From: Planctomyces sp.
Lineage (GTDB): Bacteria; Planctomycetota; Planctomycetia; Planctomycetales; Planctomycetaceae
DNA: 64,000 nt
Assembly: GCA_019636235.1 (NCBI GenBank)
Contig: JAHBXW010000007.1
Location: 148,642 to 212,641 of the forward strand
Direction of reading: 5' to 3'
The notes under the pieces: model-generated
The model's input: the letters and a program-made list of their open reading frames with translations, nothing else
The model's database searches: none
Told to the model about the DNA's origin: nothing
Shown: in pieces, positions 33,879 through 45,384 of the stretch
Position numbering within the stretch: position 1 is the first letter of the stretch
How the letters are laid out: the number at the start of each line of letters is the position of its first letter
Program-made: the position numbers and the translations under genes

Positions 33879-35141
33879 ATGGCCGCGGGACGTTCGTTTC
33901 TCGAGTCGCTGGAGCGCAGCCGCATTCTGTCGCCAACCCGGCTGCAGCGTGTCCGCGCGGCGGCTGCGCGCTGGCCCGAACTGCCGGATTCGGGGATCGC
34001 CCGCAAACTGCTCTCCGCGGGCGTGGTCAGTCGATATCAGGCGGAGGAACTGCTGCGGGGCAATTTCCGTCGGCTGCGCGTCGGCGATTACGTCCTGCAG
34101 GACATCGTCGGCTTTGGCGGGATGGGGAACGTCTACCGGGCCCGGGACGCCGAGGAGCATCGGATTGTCGCCCTGAAAGTGCTGTCGAGCCGCTTCCAGC
34201 ACGATCGGGGGATGCAGGCGCGGTTCCGGCTGGAGGCCGAGGCCGGGCTGCAGCTTGAGCATGCGAACCTGGTGCGGACGCTGACGTTCGGCGAGACGCA
34301 GGAGCTGTATGGCGACGTGAACTTCATGGTGATGGAGTTCTTCGAGGGGATCGCGCTGCACGAGCTGGTCAGCGTGTACGGCCTGGTGAAATACGATTCG
34401 GTGTGCGACATCGCCTGTCAGGCGGCGGCGGGGCTGGGGCAGATGCACCAGCAGGATCTGATTCACCGGGACGTGAAGCCGGACAATCTGCTGGTGGGGC
34501 ATTCAGGCCACGCGAAGCTGTTGGACTTCGGTCTGGCGCTGGCGGACAAGCGGGCCTTCGACGACGAGTTTTCGCTGGCGATGATCTTCGGGCACGATGG
34601 CCTGGGGACGCTGGACTACATGGCTCCGGAGCAGTCGTACGACAGCATGACGGTGGACGCGCGGGCGGACATTTATGGTCTGGGGTGCACGCTGTACGCG
34701 GTGCTGACGGGCCGTCGTCCGTTTCCGTATCCTTCGCGAAGCCAGGTGCTGGCGGCGCACCGGACGGAGGCTCCGCCGTCGGTGCTGTCGCGGGCTCCGC
34801 ACGTGCCGGTGGCGCTGGCGGAGGTGGTGCAACGGATGATGGCCAAGGATCCCGGGGCCCGTTACGAGTCGATGGCGGCGGTCGAGGAGGTGTTGCGGCC
34901 GTTCTCGAAGCGGCGTCCGATCCCGTTCGACTTCCCGGCGATTCTGAATCGTCGTCGCGACGAGGCGCAGGCGCGCCTGGCGCGGCAGGGGCGTTCGCTG
35001 ACGCAGATGGTCCAGCGTCAGTCGACGACGTCGACGCGCGGTTCGCACGCGTCGCTGCAGAACACGGGGATGGCGCAGGAGACGGACCTGCAATCGGACG
35101 TGTCGCCGGGCGTGCACCCGCCGGAAGAGATGCGGGACTGA
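33879..35141 (+). CDS. Serine/threonine protein kinase, soluble planctomycete type
   Basis: A 420-residue Hanks-type kinase. After an N-terminal helical region (SRYQAEELLRGNF, residues 51-63, common in planctomycete kinases) comes the kinase fold: glycine loop GFGGMGNV (78-85), Lys100 in VALKVL, catalytic HRDVKPDN (196-203), DFG (216-218) and an APE-like MAPEQ. All key residues are present, so it should be active. There is no membrane segment or extracellular sensor domain; the last 100 residues are basic and Ser/Thr-rich with a tail that could be a substrate. It is followed by a 330 bp gap and clpC. The promoter dyad at 33798-33819 suggests repression. Confidence 0.92.
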   Translation: MAAGRSFLESLERSRILSPTRLQRVRAAAARWPELPDSGIARKLLSAGVVSRYQAEELLRGNFRRLRVGDYVLQDIVGFGGMGNVYRARDAEEHRIVALKVLSSRFQHDRGMQARFRLEAEAGLQLEHANLVRTLTFGETQELYGDVNFMVMEFFEGIALHELVSVYGLVKYDSVCDIACQAAAGLGQMHQQDLIHRDVKPDNLLVGHSGHAKLLDFGLALADKRAFDDEFSLAMIFGHDGLGTLDYMAPEQSYDSMTVDARADIYGLGCTLYAVLTGRRPFPYPSRSQVLAAHRTEAPPSVLSRAPHVPVALAEVVQRMMAKDPGARYESMAAVEEVLRPFSKRRPIPFDFPAILNRRRDEAQARLARQGRSLTQMVQRQSTTSTRGSHASLQNTGMAQETDLQSDVSPGVHPPEEMRD

Positions 35142-35324
35142 TGGGGCCGTCGAGCGCCCGGATCGCGTGTCGGATCGGCCAATGGCGCTGGAACGGCGCG
35201 GCCGCCGCAGGGCGAAGCGCCGGTTATGACGGCGACGCGCGGCGCGGTCCGGGCCGGCCGTAACGACTGGGCCAGTTCTGTCTTCCAGGCCGGGTCCGCG
35301 GCCTGAACCCGCGCGCCCCCTATC

Positions 35325-35353
35325 TTGTCCCATCCCCAGACCGGAACTAGAAT
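35325..35353 (+). promoter_or_regulatory. Predicted promoter of clpC
   Basis: TTGTCC (35325-35330) and TAGAAT (35348-35353) are 17 bp apart, with a predicted leader of about 110 nt. The same TTGTCC -35 box occurs upstream of the PstS-like gene at 7341. The rest of 35142-35471 shows no gene. Confidence 0.45.
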
Positions 35354-35471
35354 TCCGCAGCTTCGCCGGAGGCTGACGGAACAGCTCGGCATCGAAGGCG
35401 AACCCGAACCGGACGATCCGGAACGAATTGCCACAAATTCCTTGCGCAACACATGTTGCGAGGAGTCGGGA

Positions 35472-37997
<2,526 letters not shown>

Positions 37998-38023
37998 CCC
38001 GGAGCGTTGCGTAAGGATCAGCC

Positions 38024-38057
38024 AAGCCCGGAGGTTTCCGCCTCCGGGCTTTCTTTT
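38024..38057 (+). terminator. Rho-independent terminator after clpC
   Basis: AAGCCCGGAGG (38024-38034) pairs perfectly with CCTCCGGGCTT (38041-38051) over a 6-base loop, followed by TCTTTTC. An 11 bp perfect stem with a T-run is a textbook terminator. Confidence 0.9.
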
Positions 38058-38218
38058 CGTCAGGATGGCCGGATTCCGGCGGCGGAAACGGAGCGCCGGG
38101 CCGCACTGCGGATGTCGGCTTTCCGCATGCGGAGGTCCGGAGAGGATTGAACGCCGCGGCCGCGTTGGCCATTCTGCGGTTCCGCAACGACATCGCCACG
38201 TGAGCGCGAGGAGACAGC

Positions 38219-39613
38219 ATGGCAACTGCAACGGGTGGACCGCAGGGCGCGGATCGTGAGAAATGGGCCGCCGTCTGGTTCCGCAAGGGCGTCGAGGCCA
38301 TGAACAAGCAGAACTGGCCCCTGGCGGTCGAGTCGTTCGCGATGTGCGTGACGATGAAGCCCGACAACCTGGGCTTTCGCCAGAACCTTCGCGGCTGCAC
38401 GCAGAAGAAATACGCCGACAACGGCAGCGGCGCGGGGGCGCTGGCCAAGACGAAGCTGATGGGCATCCGCAGCCGGATCAAGAAGGCCCGCGCTGCGGGG
38501 GCCTGGAACGAGGTCGACAAGGCCTGCGAGGAAGGTCTGCAGCTCAACCCCTGGGACGTGCAGCTCAACGCCGAGCTGGCGAACGCCTGCAAGGAGCAGG
38601 GCTGGACGGAGATCGCCGCGTGGTCCTACGCGCTGGCCCGCAAGTCGGACATGAACAACATCGAGCTGAACAAGGCGCTGGCCGCCGTGCTCGAGGGACG
38701 GGGCCAGTACAAGGAGGCCGTGGCGGTCTGGGAGCACCTGTACAAGCTCGATCCGAAGAACGGCGAGGCGCGCTCCAAGATCATGGGCCTGCAGACGAAG
38801 GAGACCACGGAGCGCGGCGGATATGACGACGCGACCTCGACCCGCGACGTGCGGATCGGCAAGCCGGCCCCGGGCCGCGGCAAGGAAACTGTCGCGCCGG
38901 GTCAATCGATCGAGGTCGACCTCAAGCACGCGATCCGCAAGGAGCCGGAAAAGGTCGAGAACTACATGAAGCTGGCGGACCACTACCGCCGCAACCGCAA
39001 CCTCGACGCCGCCCAGGAGCTGTTGCAGAAGGCGCTGGAGGTCTCCGGCAGCGACGCGGGCGTCCGGGAGATCCTGGAAGACGTCGAACTGGAGCAGCTC
39101 GTGGCGAACCTCGAGCTGGCGAAGGCCGCGGCGGCCACGAGCGGCAGCGACACGGACCGCCAGAACTCGGCGGCCCTGGCGCAAGAGCTGTTGAAGCGGG
39201 AGGTCGAGGTGCTTTCGGCGCGGGTCGAGCGGTATCCGGCGGACCTGAACCGCAAGTACGAGCTGGCGACGCGGTTCATGCGGATGCAGAAGTGGGCGCT
39301 GGCCATTCCGTTGCTGCAGAAGGCGTCGCAGGATCCGCGGATGAAGGGCAAGGCGCTGGTCGCGCTGGGCAAAAGCTTCCTGTACGACAAGAAAGTGTCG
39401 TTGGCGCGGGGGCAGTTCGAACGGTCGCTGCCGGAACTGAACTCCGAACAGGATCCGGACTCGTTCAAGGAGGCGCACTACCTGCTGGCGCGCGTCTGCG
39501 AGGAGCTGGGGGACAAGACGTCGGCCGAGAAATATTACGGCGAAGTCCTCGTTCACGACTACGAGTACAAGGACGCCAAGGACCGCCTGGAGAAGCTTCA
39601 GGGAGGCGGCTGA
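38219..39613 (+). CDS. TPR-repeat protein
   Basis: A 464-residue soluble helical protein. TPR-like repeats are visible at about 19-52 (WFRKGVEAMNKQNWPLAVES), 95-130 (AGAWNEVDKACEEGLQLNPW), 165-190 (GQYKEAVAVWEHLYKLDPKN), 255-285 (RRNRNLDAAQELLQKALEVS) and 390-460 (LARVCEELGDKTSAEKYYGE). The middle (200-240) is a disordered linker. TPRs mediate protein-protein contacts; nothing shows the partner. There is no signal peptide, so it is cytoplasmic. The start ATG 38219 has GAGGAGA a few bases upstream. It stands alone between the clpC terminator and convergent gcvPB. Confidence 0.85.
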   Translation: MATATGGPQGADREKWAAVWFRKGVEAMNKQNWPLAVESFAMCVTMKPDNLGFRQNLRGCTQKKYADNGSGAGALAKTKLMGIRSRIKKARAAGAWNEVDKACEEGLQLNPWDVQLNAELANACKEQGWTEIAAWSYALARKSDMNNIELNKALAAVLEGRGQYKEAVAVWEHLYKLDPKNGEARSKIMGLQTKETTERGGYDDATSTRDVRIGKPAPGRGKETVAPGQSIEVDLKHAIRKEPEKVENYMKLADHYRRNRNLDAAQELLQKALEVSGSDAGVREILEDVELEQLVANLELAKAAAATSGSDTDRQNSAALAQELLKREVEVLSARVERYPADLNRKYELATRFMRMQKWALAIPLLQKASQDPRMKGKALVALGKSFLYDKKVSLARGQFERSLPELNSEQDPDSFKEAHYLLARVCEELGDKTSAEKYYGEVLVHDYEYKDAKDRLEKLQGGG

Positions 39614-39622
39614 GGGCCGCGT

Positions 39623-41098
39623 TCAGGCCGGTTCGCAGGCGCCCTGCCAGCAGACGACGGGACGGCGGCCCGCGGCGACTTCGTCCGGACGGCGCACGCT
39701 GGTCCGATGCGGCGCATCCCGCAGCGTCTGAGGGTCTTCGGCGACGATCTCCCGGATCGCCGCGGCGAACAGGTCCAGCGTTTCGCGCGATTCCGTCTCG
39801 GTCGGCTCGATCATCAGCGCCTCGGCGACGACCAGCGGAAAGTAGACCGTCGGCGCGTGGTAGCCAAAGTCCAGCAGCCGCTTGGCGATGTCCATCGCCG
39901 TGACGCCGCGCTCCGCCTTGAGGCCCTTCGCCGAGGCGACGAACTCGTGCATGCAGCGGTCGCCGTGGGAAACCGGCAGAACGTCCTTGAGCTTCGCCAG
40001 CAGATAGTTCGCGTTCAGCACGGCCGTTTCGGAAACTTCGCGGACCCCCTGTGCGCCGAGCGTGCGGAGGTAGAACCAGCCCCGCATCAGGATGCCGACG
40101 TTGCCAAAGAAGCTGCGCATGCGGCCGATCGATTTCGGCGGCGTCGTGAGTTCGTACCGGGGGCCGTCAGGCGTGTCCTTCCGCGCGATGATCGGGCCGG
40201 GCAGGTAGTCGGCCAGTAACGGGCGAACGGCGATCGGCCCGGCGCCGGGGCCCCCCGCGCCATGCGGCCCGGTGAACGTCTTATGGACGTTGTAATGCAT
40301 CATGTCGCCGCCGAAGTCCCCAGGACGGGTGATGCCGAGAATCGCGTTCATGTTCGCGCCGTCGATGTAGACCAGGCCGCCGACGTCGTGCACGCGGCGG
40401 GCGATCTCGGCGATGTCCTTCTCGAACAGCCCCAGCGTGTTCGGGTTGGTGATCATGAACACCGCGGTCGACTCGTCGATCTTCGAAGTCAGCTCGCGCA
40501 CGTCGACCAACCCGTTGACGGAACTGTTGAGCTGAACGCAGTCGAACCCGGCGAGGGCTGCGCTGGCGGGGTTTGTGCCGTGCGCACTGGAGGGGAACAG
40601 GACGCGCGTGCGGCGCTCGCCGCGGTCCCGGAAATAGGCGGCGGCGACGAGCAGCGCGGTGAATTCCCCCTGGGCGCCGGCGGCCGGCTGCAGCGTGACG
40701 GCCGGCAGCCCGGCGATCTCTCCCAGCATCTCCTGGAGTTCGTAAAGCATCTCCAGCAGGCCCTGCGTGTCCTCGGCGCGGGCATGCGGATGGACGTCGC
40801 CGATGCCGGACAGCCTGGCCAGGCGTTCGTGCCGCTTGGGGTTGTACTTCATTGTGCAGCTGCCCAGCGGGTAGAAATGCGTGTCGACGCACATGTTCAG
40901 CGTCGACAGGTTGACGAAGTGTCGGACGACGTCGGGCTCGGTGAGTTCCGGCAAGGGCGGCGGGGCGCTCGACCGGAACCGCGTGGGAATCAATTCGTCC
41001 AGCGGGCGGTCCGGAACGTCGGACGGCGGGAACACGGCGGCACGGCGGCCGGGGACGGAAAGTTCCGAGAGCAGTTGCGTGGCAGCCTGGTTGCGCAT
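39623..41098 (-). CDS. gcvPB: Glycine dehydrogenase (decarboxylating) subunit 2
   Basis: A 491-residue P-protein half of the glycine cleavage system, the split form. PLP lies on the Lys of HYNVHKTFTGPHGAGG. Upstream are the conserved FYPLGSCTMKYNPK and HVDCxx-like PHARAEDTQGLLEML blocks and the AHGTNPASA loop. It decarboxylates glycine and passes the aminomethyl group to GcvH. The partner subunit GcvPA, GcvH and GcvT are not in this window. ATG 41098 (MRNQAATQLLSELSVPGRRA) gives the usual length; the frame continues upstream only as low-complexity. It converges with the TPR gene with a 9 bp gap. Confidence 0.95.
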   Translation of the reverse strand: MRNQAATQLLSELSVPGRRAAVFPPSDVPDRPLDELIPTRFRSSAPPPLPELTEPDVVRHFVNLSTLNMCVDTHFYPLGSCTMKYNPKRHERLARLSGIGDVHPHARAEDTQGLLEMLYELQEMLGEIAGLPAVTLQPAAGAQGEFTALLVAAAYFRDRGERRTRVLFPSSAHGTNPASAALAGFDCVQLNSSVNGLVDVRELTSKIDESTAVFMITNPNTLGLFEKDIAEIARRVHDVGGLVYIDGANMNAILGITRPGDFGGDMMHYNVHKTFTGPHGAGGPGAGPIAVRPLLADYLPGPIIARKDTPDGPRYELTTPPKSIGRMRSFFGNVGILMRGWFYLRTLGAQGVREVSETAVLNANYLLAKLKDVLPVSHGDRCMHEFVASAKGLKAERGVTAMDIAKRLLDFGYHAPTVYFPLVVAEALMIEPTETESRETLDLFAAAIREIVAEDPQTLRDAPHRTSVRRPDEVAAGRRPVVCWQGACEPA

Positions 41099-41262
41099 GG
41101 GGGTCCAACCGAAAAGTGACGGCGGATTATAGGGAGGGGGCCGCGTAGCGGCACGCGAGGCGGCATTCGCGGCAGCGCTGGAACCGGACAGACTTGCGGC
41201 GGTGCGGTCGGCAGAAAAGACTGAGCCCTCGGAGAACGGTGTTCGGGAAAAGGAACGACAGC

Positions 41263-41793
41263 ATGGACAGCATGGACGACGTGCCATTCGAGCACCGTGA
41301 GCGATATCTCGAGATCCTGACGCTCACAGACGGTTTTTGCGACCGGCATCTCAACGAGGAATACAAGGATGTGTGCAGGCGGCTGGCGGGTTACGTCTGC
41401 CAGAACGAACTCCCCGTCTTGCGCGGAAAGGTCGCCGGCTGGGCGTGTGGAATCGCCTATGCCGTCGGAAGCGTCAACTTTCTGACCGACTCCAGCCAGT
41501 CGCCGCACATGGCCGCGGAAGAAATCGCGAAGGGATTCGGCGTCAGCCCCGCAACGATGTACAGTCGCTATCGGGACATTTCGAACGTCCTGGAACTGAT
41601 TCCAAAGGACCCGGAATTCACCATCGCCAGTCAACTCAGCCGGAATCTGCTGGTGTGGCTCGCTGTCGTTGACGGCATTCCAGTGGACTTGCGCACATGC
41701 CCGCGGGAGGTGCAGGCTCTTGCGTTCGAGCGAGGGCTGATCCCTTATATCCCGGCGGACCGGAATAGTCTGGCCGATGATCGCGACGCGTGA
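41263..41793 (+). CDS. DUF6398-like protein with an HTH-like segment
   Basis: A 176-residue soluble protein. The central part matches the DUF6398 pattern: CDRHLNEEYKDVCRRLAGYV, WACGIAYAVGSVNFLTDSSQ and SPHMAAEEIAKGFGVSPATM, followed by SRYRDISNVLELI. The 'AEEIAKGFGVSPATMYSRYR' segment reads as a helix-turn-helix, so nucleic-acid binding is possible, but the family function is not established. ATG 41263 is chosen because AAGGA lies 8 bases upstream. Codon use is slightly less GC-biased than its neighbours. It is divergent from gcvPB and followed by a small membrane protein. Confidence 0.75.
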   Translation: MDSMDDVPFEHRERYLEILTLTDGFCDRHLNEEYKDVCRRLAGYVCQNELPVLRGKVAGWACGIAYAVGSVNFLTDSSQSPHMAAEEIAKGFGVSPATMYSRYRDISNVLELIPKDPEFTIASQLSRNLLVWLAVVDGIPVDLRTCPREVQALAFERGLIPYIPADRNSLADDRDA

Positions 41794-41912
41794 ATCCCTC
41801 GCCGTCCTAAGCGGCCCCGGGGTTTGCAATCTGTGTCGGGAGTTCCCCTGAAGTCGACCGGCGAAATCCGCCGATTGGCTGCGAGGACACTGCGATCGGG
41901 ACTTCCGCTGTG

Positions 41913-42173
41913 ATGACTCGCGCGTTTTTTCTCGGGACCGGCGTGTACGTCGCGCTTGCGGGCGCGACGTTCTTCCTCGTCGAATCGGTGACGCTGGCCG
42001 CCCAGACGTCGGCGGACACGACGTCCTGGATCCGCTGGATGACGACGGACGCGTTGGGCCAGGGGCGCCGGATTCACCCGCCGGAATGGCTGCCGTATAC
42101 GCTGGTCGCCGTGGGCGGGGTGACCGTGCTGTACGCGATCGCGCTGCCCAAGGCGGCCTGGAAGAAGGACTGA
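41913..42173 (+). CDS. Small membrane protein, function unknown
   Basis: An 86-residue protein with two hydrophobic segments: residues about 5-28 (FFLGTGVYVALAGATFFLVE) and about 62-78 (WLPYTLVAVGGVTVLYAIAL). The loop between them has a Trp-rich stretch (TTSWIRWMTTDAL). A GTG at 41910 directly precedes the ATG and either may be used. No family is recognised; small two-segment membrane proteins of this kind often modify larger complexes. A hairpin terminator candidate follows at 42226. Confidence 0.6.
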   Translation: MTRAFFLGTGVYVALAGATFFLVESVTLAAQTSADTTSWIRWMTTDALGQGRRIHPPEWLPYTLVAVGGVTVLYAIALPKAAWKKD

Positions 42174-42225
42174 GGTCCGAATCCGCCGGCCGGAACGGCC
42201 AGTGGAACCAGCAGGCCGAAACGAC

Positions 42226-42252
42226 GACGGCCCGGGAAATCCCCGAGCCGTC
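42226..42252. terminator. Hairpin between convergent genes
   Basis: GACGGC (42226-42231) pairs with GCCGTC (42247-42252). An inner CGGG/CCCG helix and a 5-base loop sit inside one mismatch. There is no T-run, so it is only a candidate terminator for the small membrane protein gene and the minus-strand gene ending at 42286. Confidence 0.4.
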
Positions 42253-42285
42253 GGCAGGCCGTCAGGCTGGCATTCGCGTCGTGCG

Positions 42286-43074
42286 TCAGGCGGCGCGGCG
42301 GGCGTTCTCGAGCGACAAGATCGCCGGCTCTTCCCGCATCGAGCCTTTCTGTTCGAGGCAGCCTTCGATGAAGGCCTCGAAGATCTGCAGGTCGAGGGCC
42401 GAGGCCGACTGGTTCTCGGGATGGAACTGGACGCCCAGGACCCACCAGTCATCATCCATCGATTCGTAGGCCTCGACGACGCCGTCCATCGAAGTCGCCG
42501 AAACGCGGAACATCGGGCCGATCTGGTCGACGGCCATGTGGTGATCGCTGTTGACGCGGATTTCGCCCGGTCCGTAGACGCGGTCCATGATCGTTTCGGG
42601 GACGATCTCGATGACGTGCCGCAGGCAGGCCTCGACCGGGTCGCGGTGGTGCAGCGCCTTCAGGACGTCTTCGGGAACGTGCTGGAACAGCGTGCCGCCG
42701 CAGAGCAGGTTCAGGGTCTGCATGCCGGCTCCGATGGCGAGGGCGGGCAGCTTCTGGTCTCGGACAAGGCGGGCCAGGCGACGATCGAAGTCCTCGCGGC
42801 GGGGCGGCATGGGCCGGGTCGAGGGATGCCGTTCGAGACCCAGATTGATGGGGTCCAGGTCAAGCTTGCAGCCCGTCAGGACGACGCCGTCGAGCGTGCC
42901 GAGAAGCCGCTTGAGGTCGGCATCCTCCGCCAGGGGAGGCAGCACGACGGGGACGCCGCCGGCAGCGGAGACGCTGTCGTAGTAGCCCGAATTGATCCAG
43001 GTGAAGGGGACGGAGTCCTTCTTGTTGGCCGGCCGGTAATCCGCGTTGATGCCGATGAGGGGCTTGGCGGGCAT
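42286..43074 (-). CDS. Class I glutamine amidotransferase (peptidase C26-like) without the catalytic cysteine
   Basis: A 262-residue protein of the PuuD/gamma-glutamyl-GABA hydrolase family. Its N-terminal strand is PLIGINADYRPANKKD. The nucleophile elbow reads LAIGAGMQTLNLLCGGTLFQ where active relatives have GICRGMQ, so Gly115 replaces the catalytic Cys. His218 and Glu220 of the triad (GVQFHPEN) remain. Hydrolysis by the usual thioester route is therefore not expected. It may be a binding or regulatory pseudoenzyme, or use a different chemistry. The fold is otherwise complete and the length is normal. The start at ATG 43074 gives the family N-terminus. Confidence 0.9.
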   Translation of the reverse strand: MPAKPLIGINADYRPANKKDSVPFTWINSGYYDSVSAAGGVPVVLPPLAEDADLKRLLGTLDGVVLTGCKLDLDPINLGLERHPSTRPMPPRREDFDRRLARLVRDQKLPALAIGAGMQTLNLLCGGTLFQHVPEDVLKALHHRDPVEACLRHVIEIVPETIMDRVYGPGEIRVNSDHHMAVDQIGPMFRVSATSMDGVVEAYESMDDDWWVLGVQFHPENQSASALDLQIFEAFIEGCLEQKGSMREEPAILSLENARRAA

Positions 43075-43140
43075 GGGTTCGAATCCTTTCGAATAGTCAG
43101 TGGAAGCGATCGGCCGGAGCGCGGGCCGTCGACGCGTGGG

Positions 43141-43389
43141 TCAATTCACCGATGGCGGGGCGATCCGCTGCCGGGGCAACTCAGGTCTGGCCGGGCGCGC
43201 AGGCCGCGTTCGGCTCCAGACCGTTCGCCAGGCGACGCCTGCCAGCACGCCGCAGGCGAAGATCGGAAGAGCAGCAAGACATGCCGCCGCCGCAGACCGG
43301 GACGCGGATGGCCGGGACGCGGAAAGGCAGTCCGCCGAATGACCGGAGCGCGACAGCGCCGACCGGCCGGCATCAAAGAACGCCGCCAT
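43141..43389 (-). CDS. Possible small membrane protein
   Basis: An 82-residue frame starting MAAFFDAGRSALSRSGHS, with one hydrophobic segment (ACLAALPIFACGVLAGVAW, about residues 36-54) and a basic Pro/Arg-rich tail. AGGGGG lies about 9 bases before ATG 43389. An upstream TTG at 43491 would extend it to 116 residues and add MSDFAVATPASFGRAE, which also looks protein-like. It is on the minus strand directly upstream of the amidotransferase-like gene (66 bp). The remaining 219 bp up to arsS hold nothing else. Confidence 0.4.
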   Translation of the reverse strand: MAAFFDAGRSALSRSGHSADCLSASRPSASRSAAAACLAALPIFACGVLAGVAWRTVWSRTRPARPARPELPRQRIAPPSVN

Positions 43390-43608
43390 GGAATCCATTC
43401 CCCCTGAAAAGACCCGGAGCCAATCCTTTGGCTCCCGCGCGGCTTCAGCTCTGCCGAAGCTCGCGGGCGTCGCGACCGCGAAGTCGCTCAACGCACGAGC
43501 ACATTAAGTCCAGTCTGGCAAGACGTAAAGGATTTATCGGATTTTGTGGCGAATTCCGGATTGCGGCGGACGCACCCCACTACATGTTGTGGTTGGGCGG
43601 CGCCGGAA

Positions 43609-44670
43609 TCACGAGGCGACGCTTCCCGAGCAGCTCGAACCGGCCCCCGCCGTGCATCCGTAGCAATGCCGCGCCGTCGAAATCGGCCGGTCCAGAAGCC
43701 GTTTCGCGTCGAACTCGAAGATCGTCCGCGGCGCCGGCGACCCCACCGGCAGCTCCAGCATCTGGTTGAAATCGCAGTCGTACAGCCGGCCCTGCCAGTC
43801 GACGGACAACGTGTTGCGGCACATCAGCCTTGGCACGGTCGCCGAGTTGAACGCCTGCGCCAGCTTCGACAGGTATTCCTCATAGCGCCCGGCATCGAGC
43901 AGGTCCGCCAGGAACCGGCTGATCGGCATGTTGGTGATCGTGTACAGACGCGTGAATTCCACGCCCCAGCGGGCCCGCAACTCGCGGCGATAGTCAGCTT
44001 CGAGTTTGGCCTGCGGCGGCGGCAGCGACGGACCGACCGGGTTGTAGACCAGCGTGAGCGGCAGCTCCTCGGACAGCCCGTATCCGAGTTCATTGAGCCG
44101 CCGGAGCGCGGCGATCGACTTCTGGTACACGCCGTCTCCCCGCTGGCGGTCGCAGTTGCTTTCGAGATAGCAGGGCAGGGAGGCGACGATCTCGATCCGC
44201 TGGTTCGCGAGGAACCCCGCCAGGTCCTCAAAGCCGGGCGCCAGCAGGATCGTGAGGTTGCAGCGGTCAATGACGCGCCGTCCCAGCTTGCGGGCCGTGC
44301 TGGCCAGCCGCCGGAAGTGCGGATTCATCTCGGGAGCCCCGCCGGTGATGTCCAGCGTAGGGATGTCCGCGCTTTCCAGAACGCGGAGGCAGGCGTCGAC
44401 GGTGTCGCCGTTCATGCTTTCGCGGCGGTCGGGGCCGGCGTCGACGTGGCAGTGCCGGCAGGTCTGGTTGCAGAGCTTGCCGACGTTGACCTGCAGGATT
44501 TCAATCGGCCCGGCGGCGAGCGGCGGAAGCCCCCGGGCGGCGAGCGCGGCATCGAACTCCGGGACCGCCTCGGAACGCGGACCGCCCAGCACGGCGAGCT
44601 GCTCGCTGGGCGCGGCCAGCGGACTCTGTTGCCGCAGGAGCGTCAGCGCAGGGGCGGAGGCGAAGGACAT
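43609..44670 (-). CDS. arsS: Arsenosugar biosynthesis radical SAM protein ArsS
   Basis: A 353-residue radical SAM enzyme of the ArsS family. The cluster motif is CNQTCRHCHVDAGP, with Cys67, Cys71 and Cys74 binding the [4Fe-4S] cluster. A CNLTILLAPGFEDL block and the C-terminal DUF3641-type region with the CxxC set HCYGCTAGAGSSC complete the family. In some bacteria ArsS is a selenoprotein; here all positions are ordinary cysteine codons. The enzyme is thought to transfer the adenosyl group in arsenosugar synthesis. A SAM methyltransferase gene lies divergently upstream (44805) and a TIGR04283 arsenosugar glycosyltransferase gene at 58954. ATG 44670 gives the full N-terminal region. Confidence 0.93.
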   Translation of the reverse strand: MSFASAPALTLLRQQSPLAAPSEQLAVLGGPRSEAVPEFDAALAARGLPPLAAGPIEILQVNVGKLCNQTCRHCHVDAGPDRRESMNGDTVDACLRVLESADIPTLDITGGAPEMNPHFRRLASTARKLGRRVIDRCNLTILLAPGFEDLAGFLANQRIEIVASLPCYLESNCDRQRGDGVYQKSIAALRRLNELGYGLSEELPLTLVYNPVGPSLPPPQAKLEADYRRELRARWGVEFTRLYTITNMPISRFLADLLDAGRYEEYLSKLAQAFNSATVPRLMCRNTLSVDWQGRLYDCDFNQMLELPVGSPAPRTIFEFDAKRLLDRPISTARHCYGCTAGAGSSCSGSVAS

Positions 44671-44804
44671 GCTGTCACGGTATCAGGGGACCAACGGACG
44701 GGGTATGGTTCGCAATGCAGGCGGCCGCGGGTTCGAGGACCGCTTCAGATCGGGCGAATCCCAAGACGTTCCTGCGATGTGGGCTGGATGGCGTGCGGGG
44801 CTGG

Positions 44805-45377
44805 ATGGAGTCCGCGTTGAAAACACGAGACAGCGGCATGCCCGCGCAGGCGGTGTGGCAATCGTTTTTCGATCCGGCTGCGGTTCTCCTGGCGCTCGGC
44901 CTGACCCCAGACTGCGACTGCGTGATTGATCTGGGCTGCGGATACGGGACGTTTGCGATCCCGGCAGCGCGGTTTGTTCGCGGCGCCGTGCACGCCATCG
45001 ACATTGATCCGGAGATGGTGCGAGAGACGCGTCGGAACGCGCCGCCGAATCTCCAGGTGCAGCAGCGGGATTTTCTCGACTCCGGTTGCGGGCTGGGAGC
45101 GGGCGAGGCGGACTACGTCATGCTGTTTAATCTGCTGCACGCGACAGAGTCCGAACGGCTGGTTGCCGAAGCCAGGCGGGTGCTGCGGCCGGGGGGCCGA
45201 CTGGGAGTCATGCACTGGAACTACGATGCGTCGACGCCGCGTGGACCGGACCTGGAGATTCGCCCTCGTCCGGAGGAATGCCGCTTGCTCGTGGAGCGTG
45301 GCGGGTTCCAGGTCGGACCGCTGATTGACCTGCCGCCCCATCATTACGGATTCGTCGGGAGTCGCGTCGGTTCGTGA
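44805..45377 (+). CDS. SAM-dependent methyltransferase
   Basis: A 190-residue class I methyltransferase. Motif I is VIDLGCGYGTFAIPAA (SAM binding), followed by VHAIDIDPEMV (acidic end of strand 2), LQVQQRDFLDSG, and ADYVMLFNLLHATE in place of the usual motif IV. The start at 44805 (MESALKTRDSGMPAQAVWQS) is preferred because methyltransferases of this type begin with a 'FFDP' block that follows it. It is divergent from arsS with 134 bp between the starts, so a role in arsenic methylation is possible but not shown by the sequence. It converges on the receiver-domain gene with only 7 bp between them. Confidence 0.85.
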   Translation: MESALKTRDSGMPAQAVWQSFFDPAAVLLALGLTPDCDCVIDLGCGYGTFAIPAARFVRGAVHAIDIDPEMVRETRRNAPPNLQVQQRDFLDSGCGLGAGEADYVMLFNLLHATESERLVAEARRVLRPGGRLGVMHWNYDASTPRGPDLEIRPRPEECRLLVERGGFQVGPLIDLPPHHYGFVGSRVGS

Positions 45378-45384
45378 CTCGCAT

